A DNA stretch of 64,000 nucleotides from JACRPH01 sp041665465. Lineage in GTDB: Archaea > Nanobdellota > Nanobdellia > Woesearchaeales > GW2011-AR9. The stretch is from positions 930,001 to 994,000 of the forward strand of contig JBAYIU010000001.1 in assembly GCA_041665465.1 (NCBI GenBank). Direction: 5' to 3'. Each line of letters begins with the position of its first letter. Within the stretch, counting starts at the first letter, position 1. Shown here piece by piece: positions 24,391-33,091 of the stretch. The notes below the pieces were generated by a model. The model was not told the origin of the DNA. It made no database searches and worked only from the letters and a program-made list of their open reading frames with translations. A program made the position numbers and the translations under genes.

Positions 24391-25056
24391 ATGAAATTGT
24401 TATTGACCTCTGCAGGAATTGTTCCTGAGATTCGAGAAGAATTCTTATCTTTGTTATCAAAGAAATCCTCTCAAATAAAAGCAGTATTAGTAGAAACTGC
24501 AATTTATGGCGAGAATCTGGCCCCTGAAAAATTAAAAGAATATTCTAAGCAAACTATTGAACAATTAAAGGGGTGTGGAGTTGTTAATATTACAAATGTT
24601 GATATAAGAGAACAAAGTTCTCAATCCCTCTCTGTAATCTTAGATAATGTAGATATTCTAATTATTGATGGGGGAAACACTTTTTATCTTCTGGATTGGA
24701 TAAAAAAGAACCAGTTGGATAAAGTCATAGTTGATCATGTCAAGAAAGGTTTAATCTACGTGGGCATAAGTGCAGGAAGTTATATTGCCTGTCCCACCAT
24801 TGAAATGGCTGCTTGGGGATATCAAGATAGAAATCGATGCGGTCTAAAGGATTTAACCTCTTTGAATTTAGTCCCATTTTTAATTACTGCCCATTACGCT
24901 GGGGAATATAAGAAAATTATTGAGACTTCCGCTAAAAATACAACTTATCCGGTCGTGGCTATTACTGATTCTCAGGCATTATTGATAGTTGATGGAAAAG
25001 TTAAATTGATTGGAAAAGGTCAGCCTAATTTCTTTAATGGGTTTAAAGAAAGTTAA
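24391..25056 (+). CDS. Peptidase E / S51-family serine peptidase
   Basis: A 221-residue protein of the class-I-glutaminase-like S51 family. The nucleophile is Ser127 in the elbow GISAGS, preceded by the DGGNTFYLL loop that shapes the pocket, with a His in FLITAHYAGEY. Length fits cytoplasmic aspartyl dipeptidase (PepE, about 230 residues). It may hydrolyse Asp-X dipeptides or process a related substrate. It is transcribed in the same direction as gatD, with a separate TATA-like sequence before gatD. Confidence 0.85.
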   Translation: MKLLLTSAGIVPEIREEFLSLLSKKSSQIKAVLVETAIYGENLAPEKLKEYSKQTIEQLKGCGVVNITNVDIREQSSQSLSVILDNVDILIIDGGNTFYLLDWIKKNQLDKVIVDHVKKGLIYVGISAGSYIACPTIEMAAWGYQDRNRCGLKDLTSLNLVPFLITAHYAGEYKKIIETSAKNTTYPVVAITDSQALLIVDGKVKLIGKGQPNFFNGFKES

Positions 25057-25099
25057 TTTATCAAAATATATATAAAGTAAAAAGAAAATATTTCTTCCT

Positions 25100-26395
25100 A
25101 TGCCAAATCCAGGAGATAAAGTTAGGATTACTACTAAGGATAGTACTGAAGAAGGAATCATGATGTCTTCTCCAGATGAAGAAATCCTCCTGATAAAACT
25201 AAGTACGGGGTATAACATCGGTTTTTCTAAAGAAGATATTACTGAACTAATTATTCTAGAAGAAAAAAAAGAAACTCTACCCTTAGAACCTAAAAAGGTA
25301 GAAACAAAACATGGGTTGAAAACTATCACTATTTTGCATTGTGGTGGAACTATCGCTTCTAAAGTGGATTATGAAACTGGAGCAGTAAAACCCACTTTCT
25401 CTCCAGAAGAGTTACTAGAACTGTTTCCCGAGTTGGGAGAAATAGCCAATATCAAGAGTCGTTTAGTAGCAAACATGCTTTCAGAAAATATGCGTTTTGC
25501 TCATTATAACCTTATCGCTAAAGAAGTTGAAAAAACTTTGAAAGAAGGAAGCGACGGGATAATTGTAACCCATGGGACGGACACTTTACATTACACTGCT
25601 GCTGCTTTAACTTTCGCATTAGAAGGGTTACAACACCCCGTGTTATTAGTTGGTTCACAAAGAAGTTCTGATCGAGGTAGCAGTGACGCTTTTATGAACT
25701 TGAAATGTGCAACCCAATTTCTTATTCATTCTGATTTCAAAGGAGTGGGTGTGTGCATGCACGCTCATCCTGATGATGATCAATGTGTGATATTGCCTGG
25801 GGTAAAATGTCGTAAAATGCATTCTAGTAGAAGAGATGCATTCAAGGCCATCAATGCGGAACCCCTCGCTTTAGTTGATGATCAAGGAAAGATAGAGTGG
25901 AAGGATAAAGACTATTTCCGTTTTGAAACCGGATCTTTAAACTTAGCTTTATTCAAGCCGGATTTGAAAGTGGGAATTATGAAGTCTCACCCCCAAATGT
26001 TTGCGGAAGAGTTTAAACCCTATCACAATTATGATGGGTTGGTATTAGAAGGAACGGGGTTAGGACATTTTCCTATCTTGAGATATGATAATCTAACTAA
26101 AGAACATGAATCTATTCTGGAAGAGATTCAGAAGTTAGCTAAACAAATTCCTGTAGTTATGACGGTCCAAACTATCTTTGGGGTAGTGAACATGGACATC
26201 TATGCTCCGGGAAGAACTCAGATAGAAGCAGGGGTTCTAGGAACACAATTGGACATGCCTCCAGAAACTGCTTTTATCAAACTAGCTTGGCTGTTGAGTA
26301 ATTATGATCAAAAAGAAACTCGAGAGATGATCTCTCAAAATCTGAGGGGAGAGATAAGTCTAATTAGAAAGGTTGAGAAGGAATGGGCGAATTAA
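25100..26395 (+). CDS. gatD: Glutamyl-tRNA(Gln) amidotransferase subunit D
   Basis: A 431-residue GatD, the asparaginase-like subunit that frees ammonia from glutamine for the archaeal GatDE enzyme, turning Glu-tRNA(Gln) into Gln-tRNA(Gln). An N-terminal SH3-like region (1-60) precedes the asparaginase core, with Thr84 in HCGGTIAS and THGTDT at 157-162. A lysine further on in the RGSSDAFMNLK segment completes the Thr-Thr-Asp-Lys set. GatE is not in this window. Its presence is a strong archaeal marker and implies no GlnRS. Confidence 0.96.
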   Translation: MPNPGDKVRITTKDSTEEGIMMSSPDEEILLIKLSTGYNIGFSKEDITELIILEEKKETLPLEPKKVETKHGLKTITILHCGGTIASKVDYETGAVKPTFSPEELLELFPELGEIANIKSRLVANMLSENMRFAHYNLIAKEVEKTLKEGSDGIIVTHGTDTLHYTAAALTFALEGLQHPVLLVGSQRSSDRGSSDAFMNLKCATQFLIHSDFKGVGVCMHAHPDDDQCVILPGVKCRKMHSSRRDAFKAINAEPLALVDDQGKIEWKDKDYFRFETGSLNLALFKPDLKVGIMKSHPQMFAEEFKPYHNYDGLVLEGTGLGHFPILRYDNLTKEHESILEEIQKLAKQIPVVMTVQTIFGVVNMDIYAPGRTQIEAGVLGTQLDMPPETAFIKLAWLLSNYDQKETREMISQNLRGEISLIRKVEKEWAN

Positions 26396-26396
26396 A

Positions 26397-26873
26397 ATGT
26401 GGTGGGTTTACTTATTAACAATAATTATTCTAATTGTGGGATGGAATTTAATCTTTCGTTATCTTACTTATAGAAGTTTAGAAAAAGAAATTCGAGGCAA
26501 GTCTTGGAAAGATGTTCCTCTTGATGATTATATTAAACAATGTTATCATTTCATCTCTGAACGTTATCCCATGCTTAGACATTGTTGGGCTAAACGATTC
26601 TGGCGAAGCTTTTTCTATCGTAATCTATGGAACTTAAAGGGTAAAAGTCTTCCTTGTCATATGTATAACGTTTTATTTAATTATTGTATGCGGTTACGTT
26701 TGCCTAAAAAAGACATTCGTTTAAAGTATATTGCTGATTTTGATCAGTTAGTGTTTGTCCATTACTATTCTCAATTACGAATTAATGGTAAATGGATCAA
26801 TGTAGATGTATGGGGTAAACATCGGGGAGTTCCTTTAGGGGAAACTATCAACTCTCCGGGATGGAAGAGGTGA
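26397..26873 (+). CDS. Membrane-anchored transglutaminase-like protein
   Basis: A 158-residue protein with an N-terminal membrane helix (about 4-22) and a small transglutaminase-like core. Cys87 in GKSLPCHMYN, His122 in LVFVHYYSQL and Asp137 in GKWINVDVW follow the Cys-His-Asp order and spacing of that fold. Such proteins are usually proteases or cross-linkers; the topology here, with the core after one helix, would allow an extracellular position. ATG 26397 is chosen over an in-frame TTG at 26373. The start follows the gatD stop by 1 nt. Confidence 0.65.
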   Translation: MWWVYLLTIIILIVGWNLIFRYLTYRSLEKEIRGKSWKDVPLDDYIKQCYHFISERYPMLRHCWAKRFWRSFFYRNLWNLKGKSLPCHMYNVLFNYCMRLRLPKKDIRLKYIADFDQLVFVHYYSQLRINGKWINVDVWGKHRGVPLGETINSPGWKR

Positions 26874-26878
26874 AATCG

Positions 26879-27151
26879 ATGAAAAATATAATTTTAATTA
26901 TAATGATGTTGTTAATAGGAATATTCTTAGTTTCTTGCACTTCGAAGGATGTCTCTTTAGAAAAATCTTGTCAAAGTGATTCTGATTGTGTTCCGGCTAG
27001 CTGTTGTCATGCTAAAGAAGCGGTAAATTCTGTTTATGCTCCTAATTGCAAAGAAATGTTTTGTACCATGGACTGCGAACCCGGAACGCTAGACTGTGGA
27101 CAGGGAGAGATTAAATGTGTCAATAAAGAATGTGTGGTGGTGTTGAAATAA
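26879..27151 (+). CDS. Cys-rich lipoprotein-like secreted protein
   Basis: A 90-residue protein with a signal peptide (IILIIMMLLIGIFLVSC) ending in a lipobox-like LVSC, so Cys may be lipidated. The mature part carries many Cys (SCQSDSDCVPASCC, CKEMFCTMDCEP, TLDCG, IKCVNKECVV), as expected of a disulfide-knotted extracellular domain. GAGGTGA is a good ribosome site for ATG 26879. It lies directly after the transglutaminase-like gene, and its stop overlaps the Nudix start (TAATG). Binding partner unknown. Confidence 0.75.
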   Translation: MKNIILIIMMLLIGIFLVSCTSKDVSLEKSCQSDSDCVPASCCHAKEAVNSVYAPNCKEMFCTMDCEPGTLDCGQGEIKCVNKECVVVLK

Positions 27152-27666
27152 TGCCTGCTAATAAAATCAGTTTGGATCAAGCTAAAAAAGAAAAATTGTT
27201 TTATTTTGTAGCTAATGTGATTGTATATCGTGAATCCGATGGAAGATGTTTAATCCTTAAACGAAGTGAACGAGAGAAAGTTCATCCGGGAAAATATGCT
27301 GTCCCGGGTGGAAAGTTAGAATGGAAGGATATGGATATCAATCATCCCACTCGTATTAATGGAGATGTTCTTGATTATGAAAACGCAGTTGAGGAATTAT
27401 TGAAAAGAGAAGTGCAAGAAGAAGCCGGTATTGAGATAGAATCGGAATTAAAATATATTAATAGTGTTGCGTTTATTCGTCCTGACGAAACTCCGGTAAT
27501 TCTAGTTAAATTTGCTGCTAAGTACAAAAGTGGAGAAGTTAAACCGGAAGAAGGTGGTTTTACAGATTATGTTTGGGTTAATGCTGAAGAGGTTAGTAAT
27601 TATCCTTTGATCAAGGGGATTGATGTGGAAATAAAGCAGACCATTGAATTGTCTAAAAATAAATAA
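27151..27666 (+). CDS. Nudix hydrolase with insertion in the Nudix box
   Basis: A 171-residue Nudix protein. The box begins VPGGKLEWKD and ends AVEELLKREVQEEAGIEIE, but about 20 residues (MDINHPTRINGDVLDYEN) are inserted between its first Gly-Gly-x-x-Glu part and the REVQEE helix. This longer loop is found in some archaeal Nudix enzymes and may shape substrate choice. The REVQEEAGI helix keeps the metal-binding glutamates, so activity is likely. Substrate (nucleotide, sugar nucleotide or other diphosphate) unknown. Start ATG 27151 overlaps the previous stop. Confidence 0.88.
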   Translation: MPANKISLDQAKKEKLFYFVANVIVYRESDGRCLILKRSEREKVHPGKYAVPGGKLEWKDMDINHPTRINGDVLDYENAVEELLKREVQEEAGIEIESELKYINSVAFIRPDETPVILVKFAAKYKSGEVKPEEGGFTDYVWVNAEEVSNYPLIKGIDVEIKQTIELSKNK

Positions 27667-27694
27667 AATATCTCTTTTTGAACTATTTTAAATA

Positions 27695-28360
27695 TCATTT
27701 AATTCTCTTTCTGTAGATACTTGAAGTCTTCTTTTTTTCAATAAAGGAGATTCCACTAATTTCTAGGTCCTCTTTTCTTCGTTGTAGTACTTCTAAGTAT
27801 GCTCCAATTCTTGAATGGTGATTCAGAAGGTCGGTCCAAAAGGAAAAAGAGTTTCTTTCTAATTCGTCTCCTTTATAATGCCATTCTCTAAATTGTTTAT
27901 ACTCTACTACAAAATCATTTGGATCAGGATAACACGATTGTAAGGTATTGTCAAACAAACGAGCAGTTTCTTCTTCACTGATTAAGGAAACCATTTTGTC
28001 TATTTCTCCTCTTTTTGCTTTATGAATAACTAATTCTATGGTTCTGGCTCGGAGATAAGTGGACAATCCCATAACGATGGCCCATCGGGCTAGTTGAAAT
28101 TCCTCTGAAGCAAATTCTTCTCCCTCTTCTCTCATATAAAAATCTTGAATAATCTCTTCTATTTCTAGTACCTTTTGTTCTGTTCTAGGATAATGGGTTA
28201 TTTCTTCTTTCCAAGTCGGGGAAAGTTCATATCTTTTACTTTTGATAAATCCATAACAGACATCAATATTACTCTTAGCTTGGTCTAATTTATCACGATA
28301 GTTTGAGATCTCTTGATCAAGACTAGTTCTGTTCGTTCCTCCAGGAAGTACCGTGAGCAT
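27695..28360 (-). CDS. Hypothetical helical protein, 221 aa
   Basis: A 221-residue charged helical protein, start MLTVLPGGTNRTSLDQEI. Composition suggests several long helices, with an Arg/Glu-rich C-terminal part ending SSIYRKRIK. No motif, signal peptide or membrane segment. Divergent from the glycosylase gene, with which it shares about 90 nt between starts. Not a family I recognise. Confidence 0.65.
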   Translation of the reverse strand: MLTVLPGGTNRTSLDQEISNYRDKLDQAKSNIDVCYGFIKSKRYELSPTWKEEITHYPRTEQKVLEIEEIIQDFYMREEGEEFASEEFQLARWAIVMGLSTYLRARTIELVIHKAKRGEIDKMVSLISEEETARLFDNTLQSCYPDPNDFVVEYKQFREWHYKGDELERNSFSFWTDLLNHHSRIGAYLEVLQRRKEDLEISGISFIEKKKTSSIYRKRIK

Positions 28361-28453
28361 ATGCGGAAAAATTTGCTTCTTATTAATAATATTTATCCTT
28401 CTGTAAAGGTTATATTCGAAAAGGTTTTTAATGATCAGGATTTTTCTGAGAGT

Positions 28454-28981
28454 ATGAAACTGTTGTCTTCACGCTTCTTTGCTCGAGATACTTTAGTTGT
28501 AGCTAAAGAATTATTGGGAAAAATAATTCAAGTCAATGGATGTTCTGCTCGTATCATTGAAACGGAAGCATACAAAGATGATGAAGCTTCGCATGCTTTT
28601 ACTAAGACAGATCGAAGCGCTTTGATGTACGATACCTATGGTCACGTTTATGTTTATCTGATTTATGGTATGTATTACTGTTTGAATTTCACCACTGAGA
28701 TTGCAGGGAAACCGGGAGCAGTGTTAATCCGTGGATTAGAACCAATTAATGGAATAAAGAAGATGCAACAGCGAAGAGGGACTTCTGAAGTAAAGAATCT
28801 GTGTTCTGGTCCAGGGAAGTTGTGTCAAGCTCTCGGTATTGATAAGACTCTTAATGGTACTTCTGTTGGAAGTAAACTGAAGATTTACGATGATGGGTTT
28901 AAACCAAAGAAGATTGAGCGAAGCAGAAGGATTGGTATTTCTGTAGCTAAAGAATTAGAGTGGAGATTTTGTGTGAAGTAA
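28454..28981 (+). CDS. 3-methyladenine DNA glycosylase (AAG/MPG type)
   Basis: A 175-residue alkyladenine glycosylase. It has the family start SSRFFARDTLVVAKELLGK, the catalytic Glu and wedge region in RIIETEAYKDDEASHAF, the VYLIYGMYYCLNF segment, GAVLIRGLEPING and GPGKLCQALGI. It removes alkylated and deaminated purines, starting base excision repair. ATG 28454 is chosen because homologues begin near here; the 47-residue upstream extension overlaps the divergent gene. Length is close to the minimal family size. Confidence 0.9.
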   Translation: MKLLSSRFFARDTLVVAKELLGKIIQVNGCSARIIETEAYKDDEASHAFTKTDRSALMYDTYGHVYVYLIYGMYYCLNFTTEIAGKPGAVLIRGLEPINGIKKMQQRRGTSEVKNLCSGPGKLCQALGIDKTLNGTSVGSKLKIYDDGFKPKKIERSRRIGISVAKELEWRFCVK

Positions 28982-28986
28982 GAATT

Positions 28987-29832
28987 CTATCTGGTCAATC
29001 TACAAATCTCTTTACTGTAGCGCAAGACTGGTTTAAGAAGACTTTTCTCTAATCGTTTTTCTTCTTCATTCAGTTCAAATAGGAACGGAGCGGCTTTCTC
29101 AAATTCTCCGTTAAGATAGTAATTAAAAGTTTTAGAATACATTTCCTTAACTTTTTCTAACTCTTTGGGATTAACCGTTCTATCCATTTTTTCTAACAGT
29201 TCTCCCAAGCGATGAATCTTTTCTGCCACCATACGATAATCCATAGCCCTAAGCAAGGAAATTTGATTTCCCTCAATGAATTTTCCCTCGGCAAGATAAC
29301 GACGTATTTGCATAATCAACATGTAATAAAATCTCACCATCGTTTCTCTGGTCTCTTGGATTTTAGTTTGATCTTTATCTTCCATTAACTCATCAAATAG
29401 CGTTAAAGAAAGGAAATACATTCTCTTGAGACATTCTTCTATGGTTAGATCGTCAATGCGAAAACACTTAATTACCATCCTCGTTGAAGTATCATCAATA
29501 ATTTGAACATTCATAAACTTCTTAAGAAAGAGGTAAAATTTCTTACGCTCATTTTCTGAAGGCAAGGATTTGAAAAGGAAAGTAATCTTCTCATTGCCAA
29601 AAAAGTAAGCTCGAAAGAATCTTCCTTGGTAACATCGGTCAAAAGGAATAACCGTTTCTAACTTTTTATCTTCAGCTACAAATTCCGGAGCGATGGAGAG
29701 ATTACCTTGCTCGGAGATGATCATCTTGATCTTGGATCCTTTGTGGACTTTTAACATCTTAGTCCAAGAACTTGGCAGACTGATAAACAGAGATTGTCCG
29801 ATTTGCTGTACATTTCTCTCGATGATGGCCAT
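28987..29832 (-). CDS. AbrB/SpoVT-PhoU-like regulator
   Basis: A 281-residue protein with an N-terminal SpoVT/AbrB DNA-binding domain (RNVQQIGQSLFISLPSSWTK, about 5-45) joined to a PhoU-like helical bundle (about 100-280) with repeated helices (TIEECLKRMYFLSLTLFDEL, YYMLIMQIRRYLAEG). This fusion is the archaeal phosphate-uptake-regulator type. No phosphate transporter is adjacent. ATG 29832 is preferred to a TTG 18 nt upstream. Its promoter faces a set of tandem TAGTTTAAAT repeats. Confidence 0.8.
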   Translation of the reverse strand: MAIIERNVQQIGQSLFISLPSSWTKMLKVHKGSKIKMIISEQGNLSIAPEFVAEDKKLETVIPFDRCYQGRFFRAYFFGNEKITFLFKSLPSENERKKFYLFLKKFMNVQIIDDTSTRMVIKCFRIDDLTIEECLKRMYFLSLTLFDELMEDKDQTKIQETRETMVRFYYMLIMQIRRYLAEGKFIEGNQISLLRAMDYRMVAEKIHRLGELLEKMDRTVNPKELEKVKEMYSKTFNYYLNGEFEKAAPFLFELNEEEKRLEKSLLKPVLRYSKEICRLTR

Positions 29833-29870
29833 ATTCTCTAAGATTGTCAATTTATATTTAAATTTTTCCT

Positions 29871-29911
29871 TAGTTTAAATTAGTTTAAATGTTTATAGAA
29901 ATAGTTTAAGT
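29871..29911 (+). promoter_or_regulatory. Tandem TAGTTTAAAT repeats in divergent promoter
   Basis: TAGTTTAAAT occurs twice in direct contact (29871-29880, 29881-29890), and TAGTTTAAGT follows at 29902-29911. The repeats lie between the AbrB-PhoU regulator gene and the amidohydrolase operon, about 24-64 nt before the latter's start. They could be operator sites, for example for the regulator itself. Confidence 0.5.
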
Positions 29912-29934
29912 TAAACCTTTGGGGTCTTAATTGT

Positions 29935-30762
29935 ATGAAAAAGATTGACATTCATTGCCACACCACCAACAGACCTGTTTCAGATGTTGTTCCTAAATCA
30001 GCTGACATCGAGGCTCTTCTGCAAGAAATGGATCTTCACGAAGTAGGAAAAACAGTCTTGTTAGCCACTTATTTTCCCCATAAGGCTTCGGGAATCTCTA
30101 ATTTTAGATTACTCCATTGGATTAAGAGTTGCTCTCAACCAGATCGTTTCTTGATGTTTGGTAGTTTGGACTTTGAACATTATTTTTATCAAGGCATCAA
30201 TGAATTAACGGAATTGGCGGAAAATAAGATAATCCGGGGAATTAAAATTTACACTTCTTACCAACAGATTGATCCTTTTTCTGATAAGATGCATCAAGTG
30301 GCAAAGCTGGCTGCACAATATCGCTTGCCGTTAATGTTTCACGGCGGAGAATCTTATACTTCTTTGATGAAATATGGCAAATATGCTGTAGCTAACTTAG
30401 TCATGCCAGCTGAGCTAGAGCATCTTTCCAAAGATTATGGTTTGGATCTTATCATTAGTCACCTTTGCACCCCTTTTGTCAAAGAGTTGATTGAGGTAGT
30501 CAAGCGTAACGATCACATTTACTCTGATGTAAGTGGGGTGTTTGATTCTTATTCTAGCAGAAGTGCTATCCCCGAATCTATTGAGGAAGTCAAACTCTTC
30601 TTAGGAGAATGCGGTCCTGAAAAGTTACTCTTCGGTACAGACTTTCCAGTCATGACTCATGAAGATGCAATTATGCTTTTAGAGGAAGGAATGAAGAATT
30701 ATTCATCTGAAGATAAACAGAGAGTGTACTATGACAATGCAAGGAGGTTATTAAAATGCTAG
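29935..30762 (+). CDS. Amidohydrolase-2 family TIM-barrel protein
   Basis: A 275-residue metal-dependent hydrolase of the amidohydrolase-2 (ACMSD-like) group. Metal motifs: HCHT at 7-10, His in LPLMFHGGES, His in LIISHLCTP and Asp in LLFGTDFPVMT near residue 240. Members are decarboxylases or hydrolases of aromatic or lactone substrates. First gene of a three-gene operon: its end overlaps the next start by 7 nt, and the third gene overlaps the second. Substrate unknown, but the partners suggest a carboxylated intermediate. Confidence 0.85.
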   Translation: MKKIDIHCHTTNRPVSDVVPKSADIEALLQEMDLHEVGKTVLLATYFPHKASGISNFRLLHWIKSCSQPDRFLMFGSLDFEHYFYQGINELTELAENKIIRGIKIYTSYQQIDPFSDKMHQVAKLAAQYRLPLMFHGGESYTSLMKYGKYAVANLVMPAELEHLSKDYGLDLIISHLCTPFVKELIEVVKRNDHIYSDVSGVFDSYSSRSAIPESIEEVKLFLGECGPEKLLFGTDFPVMTHEDAIMLLEEGMKNYSSEDKQRVYYDNARRLLKC

Positions 30763-31871
30763 AAGAAAAAATAAACGGAAAAATCATGTTTGTCGGAGGA
30801 ACTTTCGATGAGAATGGCGGCAAGGAGTCAAAGATTGCCAGACAAGTCTTTCAATCATTAGGCATGGCTGATTCAGATTCTCTTTACGTTAATGGTGGAA
30901 CCTTTAACGATCTAGAGGCTCTTCTTCCAAAAGTCAGAGATTATCAACAGATATATTGGTTTGCTAACGTGGATAATGATAAACCTAAGCTGGTTAAAGA
31001 AATAAAAAGACAGAATCCCGCCAGCATCTTAATTACCTCTAAACGAAACGTTGACAGCAAATATTCTGCTGCAGATTTAGTTTATCATGCTTTGAGTAAT
31101 AAAAGTAATTTAGTGGTCGAGATTACTTCAGAAAAAGGTAAATACTTCGGAAGAATTATCGATCCCTTAGGTAATATTTTTCAGGACTATACTTCTGATT
31201 TCAGTCAAGTAGCTTGGTCTTTAGGAAAGCGAGTAGATGAGCTTTCTAGTTATACCCGAGTTGGAAGCAAGCAAATCGGACCAGCTAAAGAAATTCCCGA
31301 CAAGGAAAATTTCTTTGAGTTGATTAGAAAATATGGTGAGCAGTTTCATACTTTAGTTCATGCTCGTCCTGAAGCGGTCAACCGTTTTTTTGGTAACGCT
31401 TCTTTTCGTTGTGAGAGAGGTTTCCCCTCTTTTAGAGAAGGAGATTTAGTTTATGTCTCGCAGAGAGATGTAGATAAGCGTTATCTCAATAAGGAAGGTT
31501 TCGTGGCGGTCAAGCTTGAGTTGCCCATTCAATATTATGGTGATAAGAAACCTTCTGTGGATACCCCTATCCAAGTTCAGCTCTATCAATATTATCCTGG
31601 GATAAATTACATCTTGCACGGTCACGTCTACATCAAAGATGCTCCTTTCACTTCTTCAGTCGTCCCTTGCGGAGCCATGGAAGAGTTTGAAGAGATAATT
31701 AAATTGTTTCCAGAAAAGGAGAAAGAGGATTTTGCGGTTAATCTTCGTGGGCATGGCTCTTTGCTTTTAGTTCATGATTTAGATTACTTGAGAAGGATTC
31801 CATACTCTGCTAGACCTTCTCCTGAAGTACATGCGGAATATGAAAATAAAGAGGAGGAAAAACAAAAATGA
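30756..31871 (+). CDS. Two-domain protein with C-terminal class II aldolase/adducin fold
   Basis: A 371-residue protein. Residues 1-165 form an alpha/beta domain of unknown family (IMFVGGTFDENGGKESKIAR, then YQQIYWFANVDNDKP), perhaps nucleotide- or sugar-binding. Residues 180-360 look like a class II aldolase/adducin domain: RCERGFPSFREGDLVYVS, NYILHGHVYIKDAPFTSS with the metal His pair, and AVNLRGHGSLLLVHD. It is translated in overlap with both neighbours, so the three products probably act together. The reaction is not known. Confidence 0.7.
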   Translation: MLEEKINGKIMFVGGTFDENGGKESKIARQVFQSLGMADSDSLYVNGGTFNDLEALLPKVRDYQQIYWFANVDNDKPKLVKEIKRQNPASILITSKRNVDSKYSAADLVYHALSNKSNLVVEITSEKGKYFGRIIDPLGNIFQDYTSDFSQVAWSLGKRVDELSSYTRVGSKQIGPAKEIPDKENFFELIRKYGEQFHTLVHARPEAVNRFFGNASFRCERGFPSFREGDLVYVSQRDVDKRYLNKEGFVAVKLELPIQYYGDKKPSVDTPIQVQLYQYYPGINYILHGHVYIKDAPFTSSVVPCGAMEEFEEIIKLFPEKEKEDFAVNLRGHGSLLLVHDLDYLRRIPYSARPSPEVHAEYENKEEEKQK

Positions 31872-33058
31872 ATGAAGACCATCAAGTGGACATTGTAGGA
31901 GATTATCTTAAAGATAAAACTATTGCTTTATGCGTTACTGGAGGCATTGCGGCAATTGAATCTCCTAAAATCGCTCGCCAGCTGCGTCGTTATGGCGCAG
32001 AAGTTCATGCCTATATGACTGGAGAAGCTCAAAAATTTGTCGGTCTCGCTGCTCTGGAATGGGGAACAGGTAATTCGGTAGTAACTGAACTAAGCGGTCG
32101 CTCAGAACACATCTGTCGGGAAGATTTAGTCTTAGTTGCTCCCGCTACTACTAATACCATTGACAAAATCTTTAATGGCATCGCTGACAATCCTGTGACT
32201 ACTTTAGTTGCTAGCGCGTTAGGATATCAAACTCCGGTTTATCTTGCTCCCACCATGCATGAATCCTTGTACAAAAACCCTTTTTTGCAGGAGAATTTGA
32301 AGCGTGCTTCTGATTATGGGATAAACATAATTGCTCCTCGTCTGGGAGAAGGGAAAGCTAAGATGCCTAAACTTGAAAATTTAGTTGCTGAGGTTTGCCG
32401 TGAATTATCAGATGATCCTCTCAAAGGTAAGAAGATTCTAGTTACTGCTGGTCCCACTCCCGTGAAGATTGATGCCGTGAGAAGAATAACTAACATTTTT
32501 ACCGGAAAGTTGGGGATGATAGTTGCTAATGAGGCTTATCTCAGAGGAGCTGATCCTTTACTCTTATTAGGCAAGACCGGTTTGAAAGTTCCATCTTACT
32601 TACCAACCTTGTATCATACTGACTTCGATCAATATGTTGAAAATGTTTTTGGTGAGCTTAGTAAAGGGTACGATTTAGGCATCTTCTCTGCCGCAGTAGC
32701 AGACTATCGTCCTGAGGTGGTTCAAGAAGGTAAGATTCCTTCTCAAGGTCATTTGAAAGAAATCAAGATGATTGAGACTATGAAGGTAATTAAAGCAGTT
32801 AGAGAGAAATACCCTGAGCTTTATATGGTCACTTTCAAATATGAAACGGGCGTTTCTGTTGATAGGCTAATGGAGATTGCCAATTCTCGACTTAAAGATT
32901 ATCAACTGGTGGTAGCTAACCGTGATTTAGATATGAAAGAAGGAAAACATGAGGCTTACATCGTTGGAAGGAAAGGTGTTTTAGCCAATCCTCAAACGAA
33001 ACAAGAGATTGCTACGCAATTGATGGATGTACTGGGGAAGGAAGTGGGCAAATTCTAA
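31868..33058 (+). CDS. coaBC: CoaBC-like phosphopantothenoylcysteine decarboxylase/synthetase
   Basis: A 396-residue bifunctional Dfp/CoaBC homologue. The flavoprotein domain shows ALCVTGGIAAIESPKIARQL, the active His81 in RSEHICREDLVLV and APATTNTIDKIFNGIADN. The usual PAMN motif reads APTMHES, a visible deviation. The CoaB part (from about 190) has ILVTAGPTPVKIDAVRRITN, SAAVADYRP and a lysine pair in HLKEIKM. These make 4'-phosphopantetheine for coenzyme A. The altered substrate loop and unusual operon leave open a related decarboxylase/ligase role. Confidence 0.85.
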   Translation: MNEDHQVDIVGDYLKDKTIALCVTGGIAAIESPKIARQLRRYGAEVHAYMTGEAQKFVGLAALEWGTGNSVVTELSGRSEHICREDLVLVAPATTNTIDKIFNGIADNPVTTLVASALGYQTPVYLAPTMHESLYKNPFLQENLKRASDYGINIIAPRLGEGKAKMPKLENLVAEVCRELSDDPLKGKKILVTAGPTPVKIDAVRRITNIFTGKLGMIVANEAYLRGADPLLLLGKTGLKVPSYLPTLYHTDFDQYVENVFGELSKGYDLGIFSAAVADYRPEVVQEGKIPSQGHLKEIKMIETMKVIKAVREKYPELYMVTFKYETGVSVDRLMEIANSRLKDYQLVVANRDLDMKEGKHEAYIVGRKGVLANPQTKQEIATQLMDVLGKEVGKF

Positions 33059-33091
33059 ACTTTTATTAACTTCTTTTTATTTTCTTATCTG

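Noticed and set aside
28313..28453. 47-codon upstream extension of the 3-methyladenine glycosylase
   Set aside because: It overlaps the divergent gene's start and is unlike any glycosylase N-terminus; ATG 28454 matches the family start.
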